A stretch of DNA of 64,000 bases from Cordia subcordata (Eukaryota; Streptophyta; Magnoliopsida; Boraginales; Cordiaceae): assembly GCA_028554755.1 (NCBI GenBank), contig JAPTOF010000011.1:930001-994000 (forward strand), given 5' to 3'. How positions within the stretch are numbered: the stretch's first letter is position 1; every line of letters begins with the position of its first letter. Below are positions 1-10,768 of the stretch, in pieces. Position numbers and translations under genes: made by a program. The notes under the pieces were generated by a model. That model worked only from the letters and a program-made list of their open reading frames with translations, made no database searches and had not been told where the DNA came from.

Positions 1-836
1 GGATGCTATGAAATGGGTAATGCTTATACTCATGTCTATGTGCATATTTGCATGCCTAGTAGTGAATATGACTTCAATAACGCATACATGTCGATTGTTA
101 ATTGCTTCTAATGGTGTAATCCGAGCATGACGATGTTTGGTAGTTGAATGGGCCGCTTTATTTGCGAACACCTTGGCTTAGAACATGTATGAATGTGTTA
201 ATAGGTTAAATCCTGCTATTGTGACCTTAGAATGACGAAGCATAATTTAGGGCTAGCCTAGGCCGAGTCTCCTTTGGCTTTAAATCCAGCCAATGATTTA
301 GGTACTAGGGTAGGTTCATTCTAATTCACCAAGGAAGCTAGTTAGTCACTCTTAAGGCCCTAGGTCATAAAGACACGCTGTAGCTCTAGGAGGCGCCGCC
401 TAGGGACAGACTCTCACTGAGTCCTAGGGGGAAGTTAAGACACTAATTTAGCAACCTAGTTAAGAGCAATCACTAAAGTAAGCTATCATTCTTTAATCCC
501 ATAGCAATTGAGTATAGAATTACCCATTCATAAGTTGAAGTCACCCCAACACCTTTACATTTGTTAGTTCCTCCAGATTAACTTGTCCCCCACTTTTCCA
601 AATTCCATAGTTTAGTTTAATTCATTTTAGTTAGAGCTCCCGACCATTGAAAAATCCAAAATCCCAAAAATAGATAGTTTAGATTTCTTATTTTTAAGCA
701 CATTCTAGAACACACACGTAGAATCCATCTCACAACATAGCCTCCCTGTGGTTCGACATCCATTCTTCCACATACTACACTTTTTCGATCTATGCCCTTG
801 CGGGTCTTTAGAGCTTACACTCAAAGACGTACACCA
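1..836 (+). repeat. 5' LTR of E1, 3' part only
   Basis: This matches the second half of the LTR at 8216-10021, including the repeated phrase about 'ggctttaaatccagcc', the GGCGCCGCC block and the U5 end 'gacgtacacca'. The TATA box and U3 are outside the window. Confidence 0.92.
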
Positions 837-842
837 AGTTCT

Positions 843-860
843 TAGTGCCGTTGCCGGGGA
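843..860 (+). other. Primer-binding site of E1 (tRNA-Asp type)
   Basis: TAGTGCCGTTGCCGGGGA lies six bases after the LTR end. It differs at two positions from TGGCGCCGTTGCCGGGGA, the complement of the 3' end of plant tRNA-Asp(GUC). The 6-nt spacer AGTTCT is the same in E2, E3 and E4. Confidence 0.88.
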
Positions 861-1116
861 GGCAAGGTGATTTGCATCTTTTGTTTGTGTGTTTTGGTAG
901 TTGCTTTTCTTACTTTCTTGCTCTTCTTTTATTGTTTGTTTAGTTTTCTCTTATCTTGTTTATTGTTTATATTATCTCGCTTTGATCCTTGCTTATCTAT
1001 TTCAACTTTTGTCTTTCTTTTTGGTAGACTTTTTAGGATTATGGTTTATTTGCTGTAGTTTTAGGAATATTGAAGTTTTTGTGGGTTAAAGTGGCCAGAG
1101 TTAGGATAGTTTATGC

Positions 1117-2640
1117 ATGCTTGGTAGGAGATCCCTTAGAAATCCCCTAGTTCCTCTTAATCCCGAACTTGATAGAATTGCTAGACATTTTAGGAATTTA
1201 AGAGATCTTCTTGAGGAGATGGCTGATCCCAATCATCTTCCTAATCCTCCCAATCCCCCAATGAATCCCATTCCACCTCATGATCACCTTGGGCACCAAG
1301 CCCAAGATCATTTTAGACGAGAGCCCTGTAGACCGGATCCACCCATAGATAAGGAACCCCCTCTTAGGCAATTCTTTCTTCCCGAAGCCTTTGAGCCTAA
1401 TTTGGCTATTTAAATTCTGGGGTTGGGGGAGATGAAATTAGGCCTAATATATTGGCCATGCTTCCCACTTTCTATGGGAGAAGCAACGAGAGTCCTCTAG
1501 ATCATATCACTAATTTTGTTGAGATGAGTTCCACTCTCCATGTCCCCAATGTCTCCCAAGAGGTCATACGTCTAAGATTGTTTCCTTTCTCTCTTAAGGA
1601 CAAGGTTAGGACTTGGTTGCATTCCTTACTTAACGGTTGCATTACTACATGGGCTGAGCTTCAATCTAAGTTCTTTCAAAAATTTTATCCCATTGCCAAG
1701 ACGTCCGACCTTAGGACCGCCATTATGACATTCTCCCAACATGACCTAGAATTCTTTCATGAGGCTTGGGAGAGGTTCAAGGATCTTCTTAGACAATGTC
1801 CACACCACGGGTACGATAATCATGACCTAATGCAATATTTCTTTCGAGGCTTAAATGAACAAAAAAGGATGATGGTCAATGCCGCCTCTAGTGGTGGCTT
1901 ATATCTTTTGAGACCAACCAAGGCATGGGAGAAAATAGAAATGATGGCTGAAAATTCTTTTCAAAATTTTGCCATGGAAAGGTCTAGTCAAGGAGGCAAC
2001 AAGAGAAGTGTTAGTGAGGTTAGAGTTTCTTTAGATTTACCCACTAATGTTGAGGCTTTGACGAATAAGCTAGATCAATTCATTTCTTTGTCCATTTCAT
2101 CCCAAGGGCATAGGACTAGTTCTATAGGTTCTTCCTCCGCCCCTTTAGTTGTTGAAGTTTATGCATTATGTTCCGAGTCATCTCATGCGACTATAGCTTG
2201 CCCTTTAGCGTCCCAATTTCCTGAATTCATGAAAGAGCAAGTGTGTGCCACACAAGGTTATTCTCGTGAGTACAACCCATACTCAAACACATACAATCCA
2301 GGTTGGAGGGACAACCCAAAATTTTCTTGGTGACAAGGCCAGTATGAGTCTAGTTCACATCCTCAGGTTTCACCTCAACAGCAACCCCGTCCTTAATATC
2401 CCCCAGGTTTCTATCATGTTAATCAACTCCATCTCACTAGTGCTCCTCAACCTCAGGCTTTGCCTGCTTCCTCTAGTAGCCAACCTCCTAGTAATGACAT
2501 GATGAAGATAATGCAGTTCATTCAAAACCAACAACAGGAATTGGCAGAAAAGAGGCAGCAAATGGCTAGGTTTGAGGCACAGTTAGGACAGATTGCTAAT
2601 CAGTTGAGGGCTAGAGACCCTGGGAAACTACCTTCTTAGC
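1117..2640 (+). pseudogene. E1 gag (capsid/nucleocapsid), broken
   Basis: The frame opens with MLGRRSLRNPLVPLNPE and a proline-rich stretch, followed by the retrotransposon gag domain (LDHITNFVEM, then a TWLHSLLNGCITTWAELQ block) and a zinc knuckle. A TAA at 1411 and a small deletion near 1420-1445 shift the frame; later stops are TGA 2331, TAA 2394 and TAG 2637. The knuckle (CX2CX4HX4C in E2) has lost its first cysteine, which is tyrosine here. Downstream is a Q-rich, probably coiled-coil tract (about 2515-2620). Gag would form the virus-like particle and bind the RNA. It runs in the same frame into pol, so the intact ancestor had a single gag-pol frame. Confidence 0.88.
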
Positions 2641-5600
2641 TGGAGATGAACCCTAGAGTCCAGTCCTGTTCCTCCACTGATACCACTTATCCCTTTCAGG
2701 CCCAGGCTAAGGCTGTCACCATTCTTAGGAGTGGTAGGGTAGTGGATAATAGAATAGGAGTTGACTTTGCAGTGCCTGCACCTAGTGGTCCTTCTGAGTC
2801 GAGAATACCACATTGTAGCCCTATTGAGGGAAATCATAGAGAGGGTTCTGTTGAGAGAGATGACCCCATTAGAGACCATGGAGAGAGTAGTACTTCCCGC
2901 ACACATAGGGAGAGAAAAGAGTCTATTGATGATTCCCATGTGTCTAGAGGTGTTGAGCCTAGAGTTCCCTTTCCATTCGCCTTAGAGAGGCCTACACCTA
3001 GTGAGAATTCTAGGTTGTTCAAGATTTTAGAGCATCTTAAGGGCCTTAAGGTCAATCTTCCTTTGATAGATGCAATCCTTTCCATCCCCTCTTATTCTAA
3101 GTTCTTTAAGGATCTTTGTACAAGGAAACGTAGGTCATCAAACATTCCTAAGAAAGTGAGGCTTACGGAGAAGGTGAGTAGTATTTGTACTTCGGGCCTT
3201 CTACCCAAGATGAGTGACCTTGGAGCCTTCACCATTCCTTGTAGGATCTGTGAGACTCAAATTGATCACGCCTTGTTAGATTTAGGATCTAGTGTGAATC
3301 TCATTCCCTACTCTATCTATCAGCAACTAGGTCTAGGTGAGTTGTCTCTTACACATGTTACTCTTCAGCTAGCTGATAGGTCTGAGCGTAGACCTAGGGA
3401 TGTGATAGAGGACGTTATGGTTCAGGTAGGTGAGTTTGTGTACCCTGTTCACTTCATAGTCTTAGATATGGATTTAGGACATGACTCTAGACATTCTACA
3501 CCCATTCTTCTAGGTCGCCCTTTTCTTGCCACCGCAGATGCCATTATCCATTGTAGGTCGGGGTTATTGGAGATGAAATTTGGGAATGTGAGATCCACTA
3601 TGAAGGTTGCCAAGGCGATGCATAGGGCTAGTATAGGAGGAGAGGATGGAGAAGAGTGCTTTAGGGTGTATGTGATTGATTCTTGTGTTGAGAATCTTAT
3701 AAAGAAGACTATGACCGATAGAGAAGAATTGAGGAAATTTGAGGAATTGATGTCTAGTTTTGATGTGGAGACCTTAGAGCGAAAATGTGTAGCTTCTACT
3801 TCCTTGATTGAGAGCCATTTGACTAATAAGTCACTTGAGGTTAATTCTTCTAGTCTTATTTCTAATGATGTCCCCACTGATTATGTTGAGGTTAAGTACC
3901 CCTTGGTTAAGCCTAGCCCTTCTTTCGAGCTCAAACCCCTTCCTGATCATTTGAAGTATGCATTCCTAGGCCCTAGTGAGACTTTTTTGGTCATCGTAGC
4001 TTCCGATCTTTCTAGTGAGCATGAGGAGCGTCTCTTAGAGGTCCTTAGGAAGCATAAGAAGGCTATAGGGTGGAAAATTAATGATTTGAGAGGTATAGAC
4101 CCTTCGGTTTGCATGCATCATATTCACCTTGAGGATGACGCCATTCCTTCTAGGGAGATGCAAAGGAGGCTCAACCCACACATGAGCGAAGTAGTTAAGA
4201 AAGAGATTATTAAGCTTTTAGATACAGGCATTATTTATCCGATCTCCGATAGTGAGTGGGTTAGCCCGGTCCAAGTTGTCCCTAGGAAGTTCGGGGTCAC
4301 GGTTGTTGAGAATGAGAAAGGAGAGCTTATTCCTACACATACTCCCACGGGGCGGAGAGTTTGTATTGATTATAGGAAGCTCAACTCCAAAACTAGGAAG
4401 GATTATTTCCCATTGCCTTTTCTAGACCAGATCTTAGATAAAGTAGCTGGGCATAGCTACAATTATTTTCTAGATGGCTATTCGGGTTATAATCAGATCC
4501 CTGTGTTTCCCAAGGACCAGGAGAAGACCACCTTTACTTGTCCCTATGGCACTTTTGCTTATAGGGGAATTCCCTTCGGTCTTTGCAATGCCCCAACGAC
4601 TTTTCAGAGATGTATGATGGCCATTTTTAGTGACACGATTGAGAGGCATTTAGAAATTTTCATGGATAATTTTTCAGTCTTTGGGGATAGCTTTGATGAG
4701 TGCTTGAGTCATCTCTCTTTACTCTTGGACTGATGTGTGAAGAAGAATCTAGTGATAAGTTGGGAGAAATCCCACTTCATGGTGCAACGAGGGATAGTGT
4801 TGGGTTATGTTGTATCATTTAGTGGAATTCAAGTTGACCCAGCTAAGGTAGAATTGATTGAGAAATTGCCTGTTCCTAAGTATGTCAAGGATGTTAGATC
4901 TTTTTTAGGGCATGCAGGATTTTACCGTAGATTCATTAAGGATTTTAGTCACATTGCACGCCCCTTATCTAGGCTCTTAGCATAAGATGTCTCTTTTGAC
5001 TTTGATGATGAATGCGTTAGAGCTTTCAATAGGCTTAAATCCTTATTGTCTACATTCCCAATTATCCAGCCACCTAACTATAGTCTGCCATTTGAGGTTA
5101 TGTGTGATGCATCCGACTATGCGATAGGAGCTGTTTTAGGTCAAAGGAAGGATAAGTTGCCCCATGTTGTGTACTATGCTAGCAAGACTCTCGATGAAGC
5201 CGAAAAGAACTATACCACCGCAGAAAAAGAGCTTCTAGCAATAGTCTTTTCCCTTGACAAGTTTAGGTCATACATCCTAGAATCCAAGGTGATTGTCTAC
5301 ACCGATCATGCGGCATTGAAGTATTTGTTGTCTAAGAAAGAATCTAAGCCCTGCTTGATTAAGTGGTTGCTCCTCCTTCAAGAGTTTGACGTAGAAATCC
5401 GGGATAAGAAGGATAGAGAAAATTTAGTTACGGATCATCTTTCCCATCTTGTTAGCGAATCTTCTAGTAATCCATCTCCTTTTCATGATTCATTCCCCAA
5501 TGAGCAATTGTTTGCTGTCTCTCATCACACACCTTGGTTTGCTCATATTGTCCATTATCTTACCACAGGGCATTTTCCTTCACATTGGGAGAAGAGAGAA

Positions 5601-6825
5601 AGAGATAGGTTTCTAGCACAAGTTAGGCATTTCTTTTGGGAGGATCCCTATCTCTTCAACGTGTGTGCGGCTCAAATGATTCGTTGGTGTGTGCCTGAGG
5701 ACGAGTTTGATAATGTTTTGAGTATGTGTCATGATGAAGGGTTTGGGGGTCATTTTAGTGGGAAGATGACCGCCGCGAAGGTCTTGCAATGCGGATTATT
5801 TTGGCCCACTCTCTTTAGGGATGCCCAAGAGTATTATAAGAAGTGTTTTAGATGTCAACAATCCGGGTCCATCTCTAGGAGAAACATGATGCCTTGATCC
5901 TCTATTCTTCCTTGTGAGTTGTTTGATGTTTGGGGTATAGATTTCATGGGTCCATTTCCACCTTCCTTTAGGTACCAATACATTTTAGTGGCAGTTGATT
6001 ATGTGTCCAAATGGGTTAAAGCAATTCCCACATGCACTAATGACCATAGGGTAGTAGTTAAGTTTATTAAAGAAAACATTTTCTCTAGATTTGGAGTCCC
6101 TAGGGTCTTAATTAGTGATGGGGGTTTGCATTTTCGCCATAAGACTTTAGAGGCTTTGTTGAAAGATATTCGGTCACCCATAAGGTAGCCACTCCTTATC
6201 ACCCACAAACTAGTGGACAAGTAGAGGTGTCCAATAGGGAAATCAAGCACATTTTAGAAAAAACGGTTAGGCCCGATAGGAGAGATTGGTCTATAAGGCT
6301 AAATGATGCTTTGTAGCCTACCGTAGCGCCTTTAAGACTCCCATTGGTATGTCTCCGTATAGATTAGTTTATGGTAAAGCTTGTCACTTACCGGTAGAAA
6401 TAGAGCATAAAGCTTATTGGGCTATCAAGGCCTTAAATTTTGACTTGGCAAGAACGGGTGAGAAAAGGAAGCTAGACCTAGCAGAATTGGAAGAGCTTAG
6501 ATTCAAGGCGTATGAGAACGCTAAACTTTAGAAGGATAGGATGAAGAAAATTCATGATAAACACATCATTAAAAAATCATTCTCTCCTTCTGATAAAGTT
6601 TGGTTGTTTAACTCATGATTGAAACTCTTTCCAGGTAAGCTTAAGACAAGATGGGATGGTCCATATGAGGTGATGGTTGCCTATCCTTCCGGAGCAGTCA
6701 AGATTAAAGACTTGAAGGATGGCCGAGAGTTGACGGTGAATGGGCAACGCCTGAAGCACGCATATGATCCGAGCATGGCTTGTGTGGAGGCTTTAATGCT
6801 TCAGGACCTTATCTATGGAAGTTGA
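2641..6825 (+). pseudogene. E1 pol: protease, RT, RNase H, integrase, broken
   Basis: The longest open part is 2646-4733. Protease is marked by DLGSSVN (about 3278), RT by [25 protein letters not shown] text (about 4365) and PFGLCNAP, RNase H by [12 protein letters not shown] (about 5105) and YTDHAAL, and integrase by the HHCC finger (5728-5860, HDEGFGGHF then CFRCQQSG), [17 protein letters not shown] and EVSNREIKH, with RWDGPYEV at the C-terminus. The RT catalytic FMDD has become FMDN, which should abolish polymerisation. Stops occur at 4731, 4983, 5895, 6314, 6529 and 6616, and single-base deletions near 6161 and 6316. The final stop is at 6823. No env-like frame follows. Confidence 0.9.
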
Positions 6826-6860
6826 AGATAAGTTGGTGTTTGCCCGGCTGATGGCATGGT

Positions 6861-6890
6861 GGTTAGCGCTACTAGGAGGCAACCTAGGTT
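6861..6890 (+). other. Conserved post-pol motif, E1 copy
   Basis: The core TAGCGCTACTAGGAGGCAAC recurs just after pol in E1, E2, E3 and E6, and in altered form after the unrelated frames of E4 and E5. Function unknown. Confidence 0.7.
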
Positions 6891-7261
6891 CAATTTTGCA
6901 GTTTTGCATTTGTTTCACTTTCTTTTCTTTTTATTTTCTTTCTTTTATCTTTCTTACACCCAAACCAAAGTGTTGAATCCCAATCCTTTGTCCCATAAGA
7001 TACACCATTGCTCATTATTGCACATGCCAATACAAGCATGCATAGGCAATGCTACTAATCTTGTTTTCTTTGTGAGTGTTTATGAATTGTGAGTCATAGG
7101 ATTAGTAGTATGGTGATTTATTATTGGCATGGAAAGCTTTGAAGAAAATGCAAGGTTGCATCTATCCTTTCTCCACTTGTTCCCCATGTTTATACCTTAT
7201 TCTCACCACCCTTACTTGTTTTGTAACGACAATTTGCTTGTTTTTGTGTTTTGATCTATTT

Positions 7262-7294
7262 GCTTGAGGACAAGCGAAGTTTAAGTTTGGGGGT
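7262..7294 (+). other. Internal hairpin plus purine-rich tract (PPT-like), E1
   Basis: GCTTGAGGACAAGC can fold as a 5-bp stem with a 4-base loop and is followed by AAGTTTGGGGGT. The same pair of signals recurs at the true PPT 919 bases further on. Confidence 0.75.
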
Positions 7295-8180
7295 ATGGGA
7301 GTTTGGTTTTCTTGTTATATATCTTGCTTAGGGTAGATTGCATTATGCGATTAAAAATGGTGAAAATTTTTAAATTTTAATGCATATAGAATCATTTATT
7401 TCTTTGTTGATCGTTGTGTTGGCTTTTGTGATTGACTCTATTGATTTATGAAGATGAGATGCATTGTGGCGAAATGAATAGAGTGGTTTGAATACTAAGT
7501 CTTGGAGGGGATGCCCTTCAAAGTTGTGGGGAGTGAGAACCTTGAAAGAATAACCCTTGTAGCCACCCCATAGCTTGGTAGGAAAGAGTGTTGGAAAAGG
7601 GTTGTTGATGTGAGTGTCCCTTCCTTGATTGGTTCTTTTTGATGCCCCTAAGCCTTTCTTTTTCTTTCTTTTTGTGAATACAATACAATCCAAAAAAATT
7701 GAAAGGCAAAAAGGTGCAAAAATTTATATATATATATATAAAATGAAGTGAAAAAAAGGAAAAGCCAAAGGCACCAAAAAGTTAGTGAATAAGTGCTTAA
7801 GTGACAAAATATCAACTTAGCACCAGTTATCATCTTTGTAGATACGTGAATAAGGCTTATAAGCCATTTTGTTTGTATATTCTCTCTTTTTGTCTTTGAG
7901 GCTTGGTGCATGTTAGAGAGGCCGTGTTAGTTGAGGGAGCATGAAATATCAACATTCCAAGTGTGTGAGTTAGAATCCTAGGCTTTTGGTGGATTGGCTA
8001 CTTGGGAAATTTCCATGAGGAACGAGACTCCTTATGAGTAGAATGAGGATCCAAAGAGATTTGGAGATCTCTCCATAATAGGAATGCCCCCTTCATGTTT
8101 CTTAGACTAACCTTGATAGCGAGTCAATCCTTTAGGTAATCCATTGTATCAGCTGTAGAAATAAATTTAAGATTGGGCTT

Positions 8181-8215
8181 GCTTGAGGACAAGCAAAGAA
8201 AAGGTTTGGGGGTGT
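8181..8215 (+). other. 3' polypurine tract of E1 with hairpin
   Basis: GCTTGAGGACAAGC is followed by AAAGAAAAGGTTTGGGGGTGT, ending directly at the 3' LTR start. This is the expected place for the plus-strand primer. Confidence 0.82.
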
Positions 8216-8516
8216 TGATGTGTTGTGTTCTTGCGTGTGTTTGCATTGTAATTTACCTATGTTTAAGAAGTATTAAGTGCTCAAAAAGATGCATTGGTGT
8301 AGTACTTTTGATAAGAATAGGCTTAAGCGTAAGCAAATGTACATATTGAGTTTAAGGGACAAATTGCTACACTAATTGCTTATTTTCAATGATTTAGGTG
8401 AACTTTGGGTTAAGATCGAGATTGAGCAATGATAGGTAATAAAGATGGGAGATGTACGAGTCAAAAGGAGAAATCCAGAGAGGTGCCAAAAATAGTCGGA
8501 CAACCACCCCTCCAAA

Positions 8517-8590
8517 GCCGGTCGACCGGCCACTCCAGAGAGCATCACCAAAAAGCCGGTCGAGCTAAGAGAAGAAGTTGGTCGACTGGC
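8517..8590 (+). promoter_or_regulatory. U3 palindrome cluster, E1 3' LTR
   Basis: A perfect GCCGGTCGACCGGC (8517-8530) is followed by the half copy GCCGGTCGAGC (8555-8565) and an imperfect GTTGGTCGACTGGC (8577-8590). The cluster lies 18 bases above the TATA box, where LTR enhancers usually sit. Protein binding is an inference. Confidence 0.55.
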
Positions 8591-8607
8591 AGTTCGTGAA
8601 AAGCCGA

Positions 8608-8614
8608 TATAAAA
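8608..8614 (+). promoter_or_regulatory. TATA box, E1 3' LTR
   Basis: TATAAAA in the context GATATAAAAGCCC; the same box is seen at the corresponding place in both E6 LTRs. Confidence 0.7.
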
Positions 8615-10021
8615 GCCCAATTTTTGGACTAAAAGGGGGACATTTTGATAATTTTTAGATATGATCTTTACACACCCAACACCCATCACACACACACACA
8701 CACTTAACCTTAGTCTTCACCTACAACACACACACTCTCTCACACATTTCATCACTTTGGAGCAAGAGAATTTAGAGGGTTTCAACATTTGGATTCAAGT
8801 TTGCTCAAGAGCTTTGTACAAGAATAGCTAGGATGAAAGGGAAGCTTCATAAACTCTCTTTCATTCTATCTTTTATTATGATTGAGTAGACTTGAGTAGG
8901 GTGATTTTACTTATGTAATGGGTTAGCTATATACTCTTATGATATAGGATTAAATGGCTGATTATATATACATGTTTGATTTTCTTGTTCAAATGGTTAT
9001 TTTCTCATTCATGTCTAAGTGTTTGATTAAATTCCTAAATGAGTAACGTGTATAAATTGAAGTCTATTTATTACTAAACACATCTAATCCATGCTATAAT
9101 CATGTCTATGTGTTTATATGTGGATGTTATGAATTGGGTAATGCTTATATTCATGTCAATGTGTATATTTGCATGCTTAGTAGTGAATATGACTTCAATA
9201 ATGCATACATGTTGGTTGTTAATTGCTTTAAATGGTGTAATCCGAGCATGATGATGTTTGGTAGTCGAATAGGTCCCTTTATTCACGAACACCTTGGCTT
9301 AGAACATGTATGGATATGTTAATAGGTTAAATCCTGCTATTGTGACCTTAGAATGACGAAGCATAATTTGGGGCTAGCCTAGGCCGAGTCTCCTTTGGCT
9401 TTAAATCCAGCCAATAGGTTTCAGGTTAGGTTTAGTTGACCTTAGCGACACTAGGTTTTGGCTTTAAATCTAGCCAATGATTTGGGTAATAGGGTAAGTT
9501 CATTCTAATTCACCTAGGAAGCTAGTTAGTCACTCTTAAGGCCCTAGGTCATAAGGACCACGCCGTAGCTCTAGGAGGCGCCGCCTAGGGACATGCCAGC
9601 ACCGAGTCCTAGGGGGAAATTAAGACTCTAATTTAGCAACCTAGTTAAGAGAAATCACTAAAGTAAGCTATCATTCTTTAATCCCATAGCAATTGAGTAT
9701 AGAATTACCCATTCATAAGTTGAAGTCACCCTAACACCTTTACATTTGTTAGTTCCTCTAGATTAACTTGTCCCCCACTTTTCCCAATTCCATAGTTTAG
9801 TTTAATTCATTTTAGTTAGAGCTCCCGACCATTGAAAAATCCAAAGTCCCAAAAATAGATAGTTTAGATTTCTTATTTTTAGGCACATTCTAGAACACAC
9901 ACGTAGAATCCATCTCACAAAATAGCGTCCCTATGGTTCGACACCCGTTCTCGCACACACTACACAGCATCGATCCGTGCACTTGCAGGTATTTAGAACT
10001 TACACTCAAAGACGTACACCA

Positions 10022-10265
10022 CACAGCATAGGCCAAGCTTCAATCTAGGTTCTACCAAAAATTTTTTCCCATGGCCAAGATGGCCGACTTTAAGGCATCC
10101 ATTATGACGTTATCCTAACATGATTTAGAGTCCTTTCATGAGGCTTGGGAGAGGTTCAATGGCCTTCTTAGAAAATGTCCTCATCATGGGTATGATAAGC
10201 ATGACCTACTCTAATATTTCTTTCGCGGTTTAAATGAACAATATAGGATGATGGTAAATGCCGCC
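10022..10265 (+). pseudogene. E0 gag fragment 1 (older Athila copy)
   Basis: Translated in one frame this reads as the middle of Athila gag (SHEAWERFNGLLRKCPHHGY-like, ending RMMVNAA) with two TAA stops. It is cut on the left by E1 and on the right by E2. The frame resumes at 21403 with SGSGFYNL, so the two pieces are one gag split by E2. E0 is visibly more diverged than E1 and E2. Confidence 0.88.
10261..10265 (+). repeat. Left target-site duplication of E2 (CCGCC)
   Basis: CCGCC directly before the LTR start TGATG at 10266; the matching copy follows the 3' LTR at 21403-21407. Five-base duplications are typical of Ty3/Gypsy integrase. Confidence 0.92.
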
Positions 10266-10585
10266 TGATGTGTTGTGTTTTTGTGTATGTTTGCATTGTC
10301 ATTTACATATATTTTAGAGGTGTTGAGTGCTCATAATGATGCATTAGTGTAGTGCTTTTGATAAGAATAGGCTTAAGCGTAAACAAATGTGCATATTGAG
10401 TTTAAGAGACAAATTGCTACACTAATTGCTTGTTTTCAATGGTTTAGGTGAACTTTGGGTTAAGATCAAAATTGGATGATGAAAGGTGATGAAGATGGGA
10501 AATGCACAGGTCTAAGAGAGAAGACCAGAGGCCGAAAAGACAAAGAATGGAGGAAGAAAGTCAGCCGGACGACCAAGGAAAAAGA

Positions 10586-10745
10586 GCCGGTCGACCGGCC
10601 ACTTCAGAGAGGTGCCAAAAATAGCCGGACGACCACCCTTCTAGAGCCGGTTGACCGGCTAGGTCGACCGACTACTCCAGAGAGCATCATTAAAAAGCCG
10701 GTCGAGCTTGGTCCAGAGGCCGGTCGACCGTCTAGGTCGACCGGC
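10586..10745 (+). promoter_or_regulatory. U3 array of GGTCGACC palindromes, E2 5' LTR
   Basis: Copies lie at 10586-10599 (perfect GCCGGTCGACCGGC), 10646-10659, 10662-10670, 10697-10707, 10719-10730 and 10735-10745. The array ends about 15 bases above the TATA box. It is probably a set of factor-binding sites; this is inferred from position and symmetry only. Confidence 0.6.
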
Positions 10746-10760
10746 AATATGCTGAGAACA

Positions 10761-10768
10761 TATAAATA
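10761..10768 (+). promoter_or_regulatory. TATA box, E2 5' LTR
   Basis: TATAAATA in ACATATAAATAGGGCC; it is repeated in the 3' LTR at 19999-20006. Confidence 0.75.

Larger units (their letters stand above)
6826..8180 (+). other. Non-coding 3' region of E1
   Basis: No credible gene is present. It holds the conserved TAGCGCTACTAGGAGGCAACC motif (6861-6890), a first hairpin plus G-rich tract (7262-7294), T-rich and A-rich runs near 7650-7760, and a TA repeat near 7722. Small frames on both strands here follow base composition and are not conserved as proteins. Confidence 0.8.
1..10021 (+). mobile_element. E1: Athila-type Ty3/Gypsy LTR retrotransposon, 5' end outside window
   Basis: The order is partial 5' LTR, tRNA-Asp PBS, gag-pol remnant, about 1.4 kb of non-coding 3' region, purine tract and a full 3' LTR. 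The end at 10021 (ACACCA) is set by comparison with the 5' LTR end at 836 and by the flanking DNA, which is gag of an older element (E0). The expected right target duplication would be CACAG at 10022-10026; the left copy lies outside the window. Gag-pol is broken by many stops and three frameshifts, so the element is inactive. Confidence 0.9.
8216..10021 (+). repeat. 3' LTR of E1 (1806 bp)
   Basis: It starts TGATGTGTTG after the purine tract and ends ACACCA. U3 carries three spaced copies of a GCCGGTCGACCGGC-type palindrome (8517-8590) just upstream of the TATA box. An AC repeat lies at about 8688-8702. Confidence 0.92.

Noticed and set aside
6856..7092. 78-codon hydrophobic frame after pol in E1 (also 18233-18469 and minus 57567-57803) as an env-like protein
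   Set aside because: It starts in the wrong phase within the conserved nucleotide motif, is short, and the E3 copy is not open. It looks like non-coding DNA under RNA-level conservation.
7370..7911. Minus-strand small frames in the 3' region of E1 (also at 18872-19117, 34911-35147, 46927-47322 and plus-strand 56972-57316 in E6)
   Set aside because: They run antisense to the element through A/T-rich runs and recur only because the 3' regions are related. No ATG context, domain or codon signal supports them.
8688..8702. AC, TA and ATA microsatellites (also 7722-7740, 26180-26203, 47238-47252, 53270-53322)
   Set aside because: They are ordinary simple repeats inside LTRs and 3' regions; noted only where they mark an insertion site.
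9074..9322. Short frames on both strands inside LTRs (also 11223-11474, 27215-27505, 55303-55521, 60477-60695)
   Set aside because: They lie in the R-U5 part of the LTRs, with repeated TATGTGTTTATATG text. Similar peptides recur simply because the LTR is repeated.
10586..10745. Spaced repeats as a CRISPR-like array
   Set aside because: The repeats are 10-14 bp, irregularly spaced, lie in a plant LTR promoter, and have no cas genes nearby.
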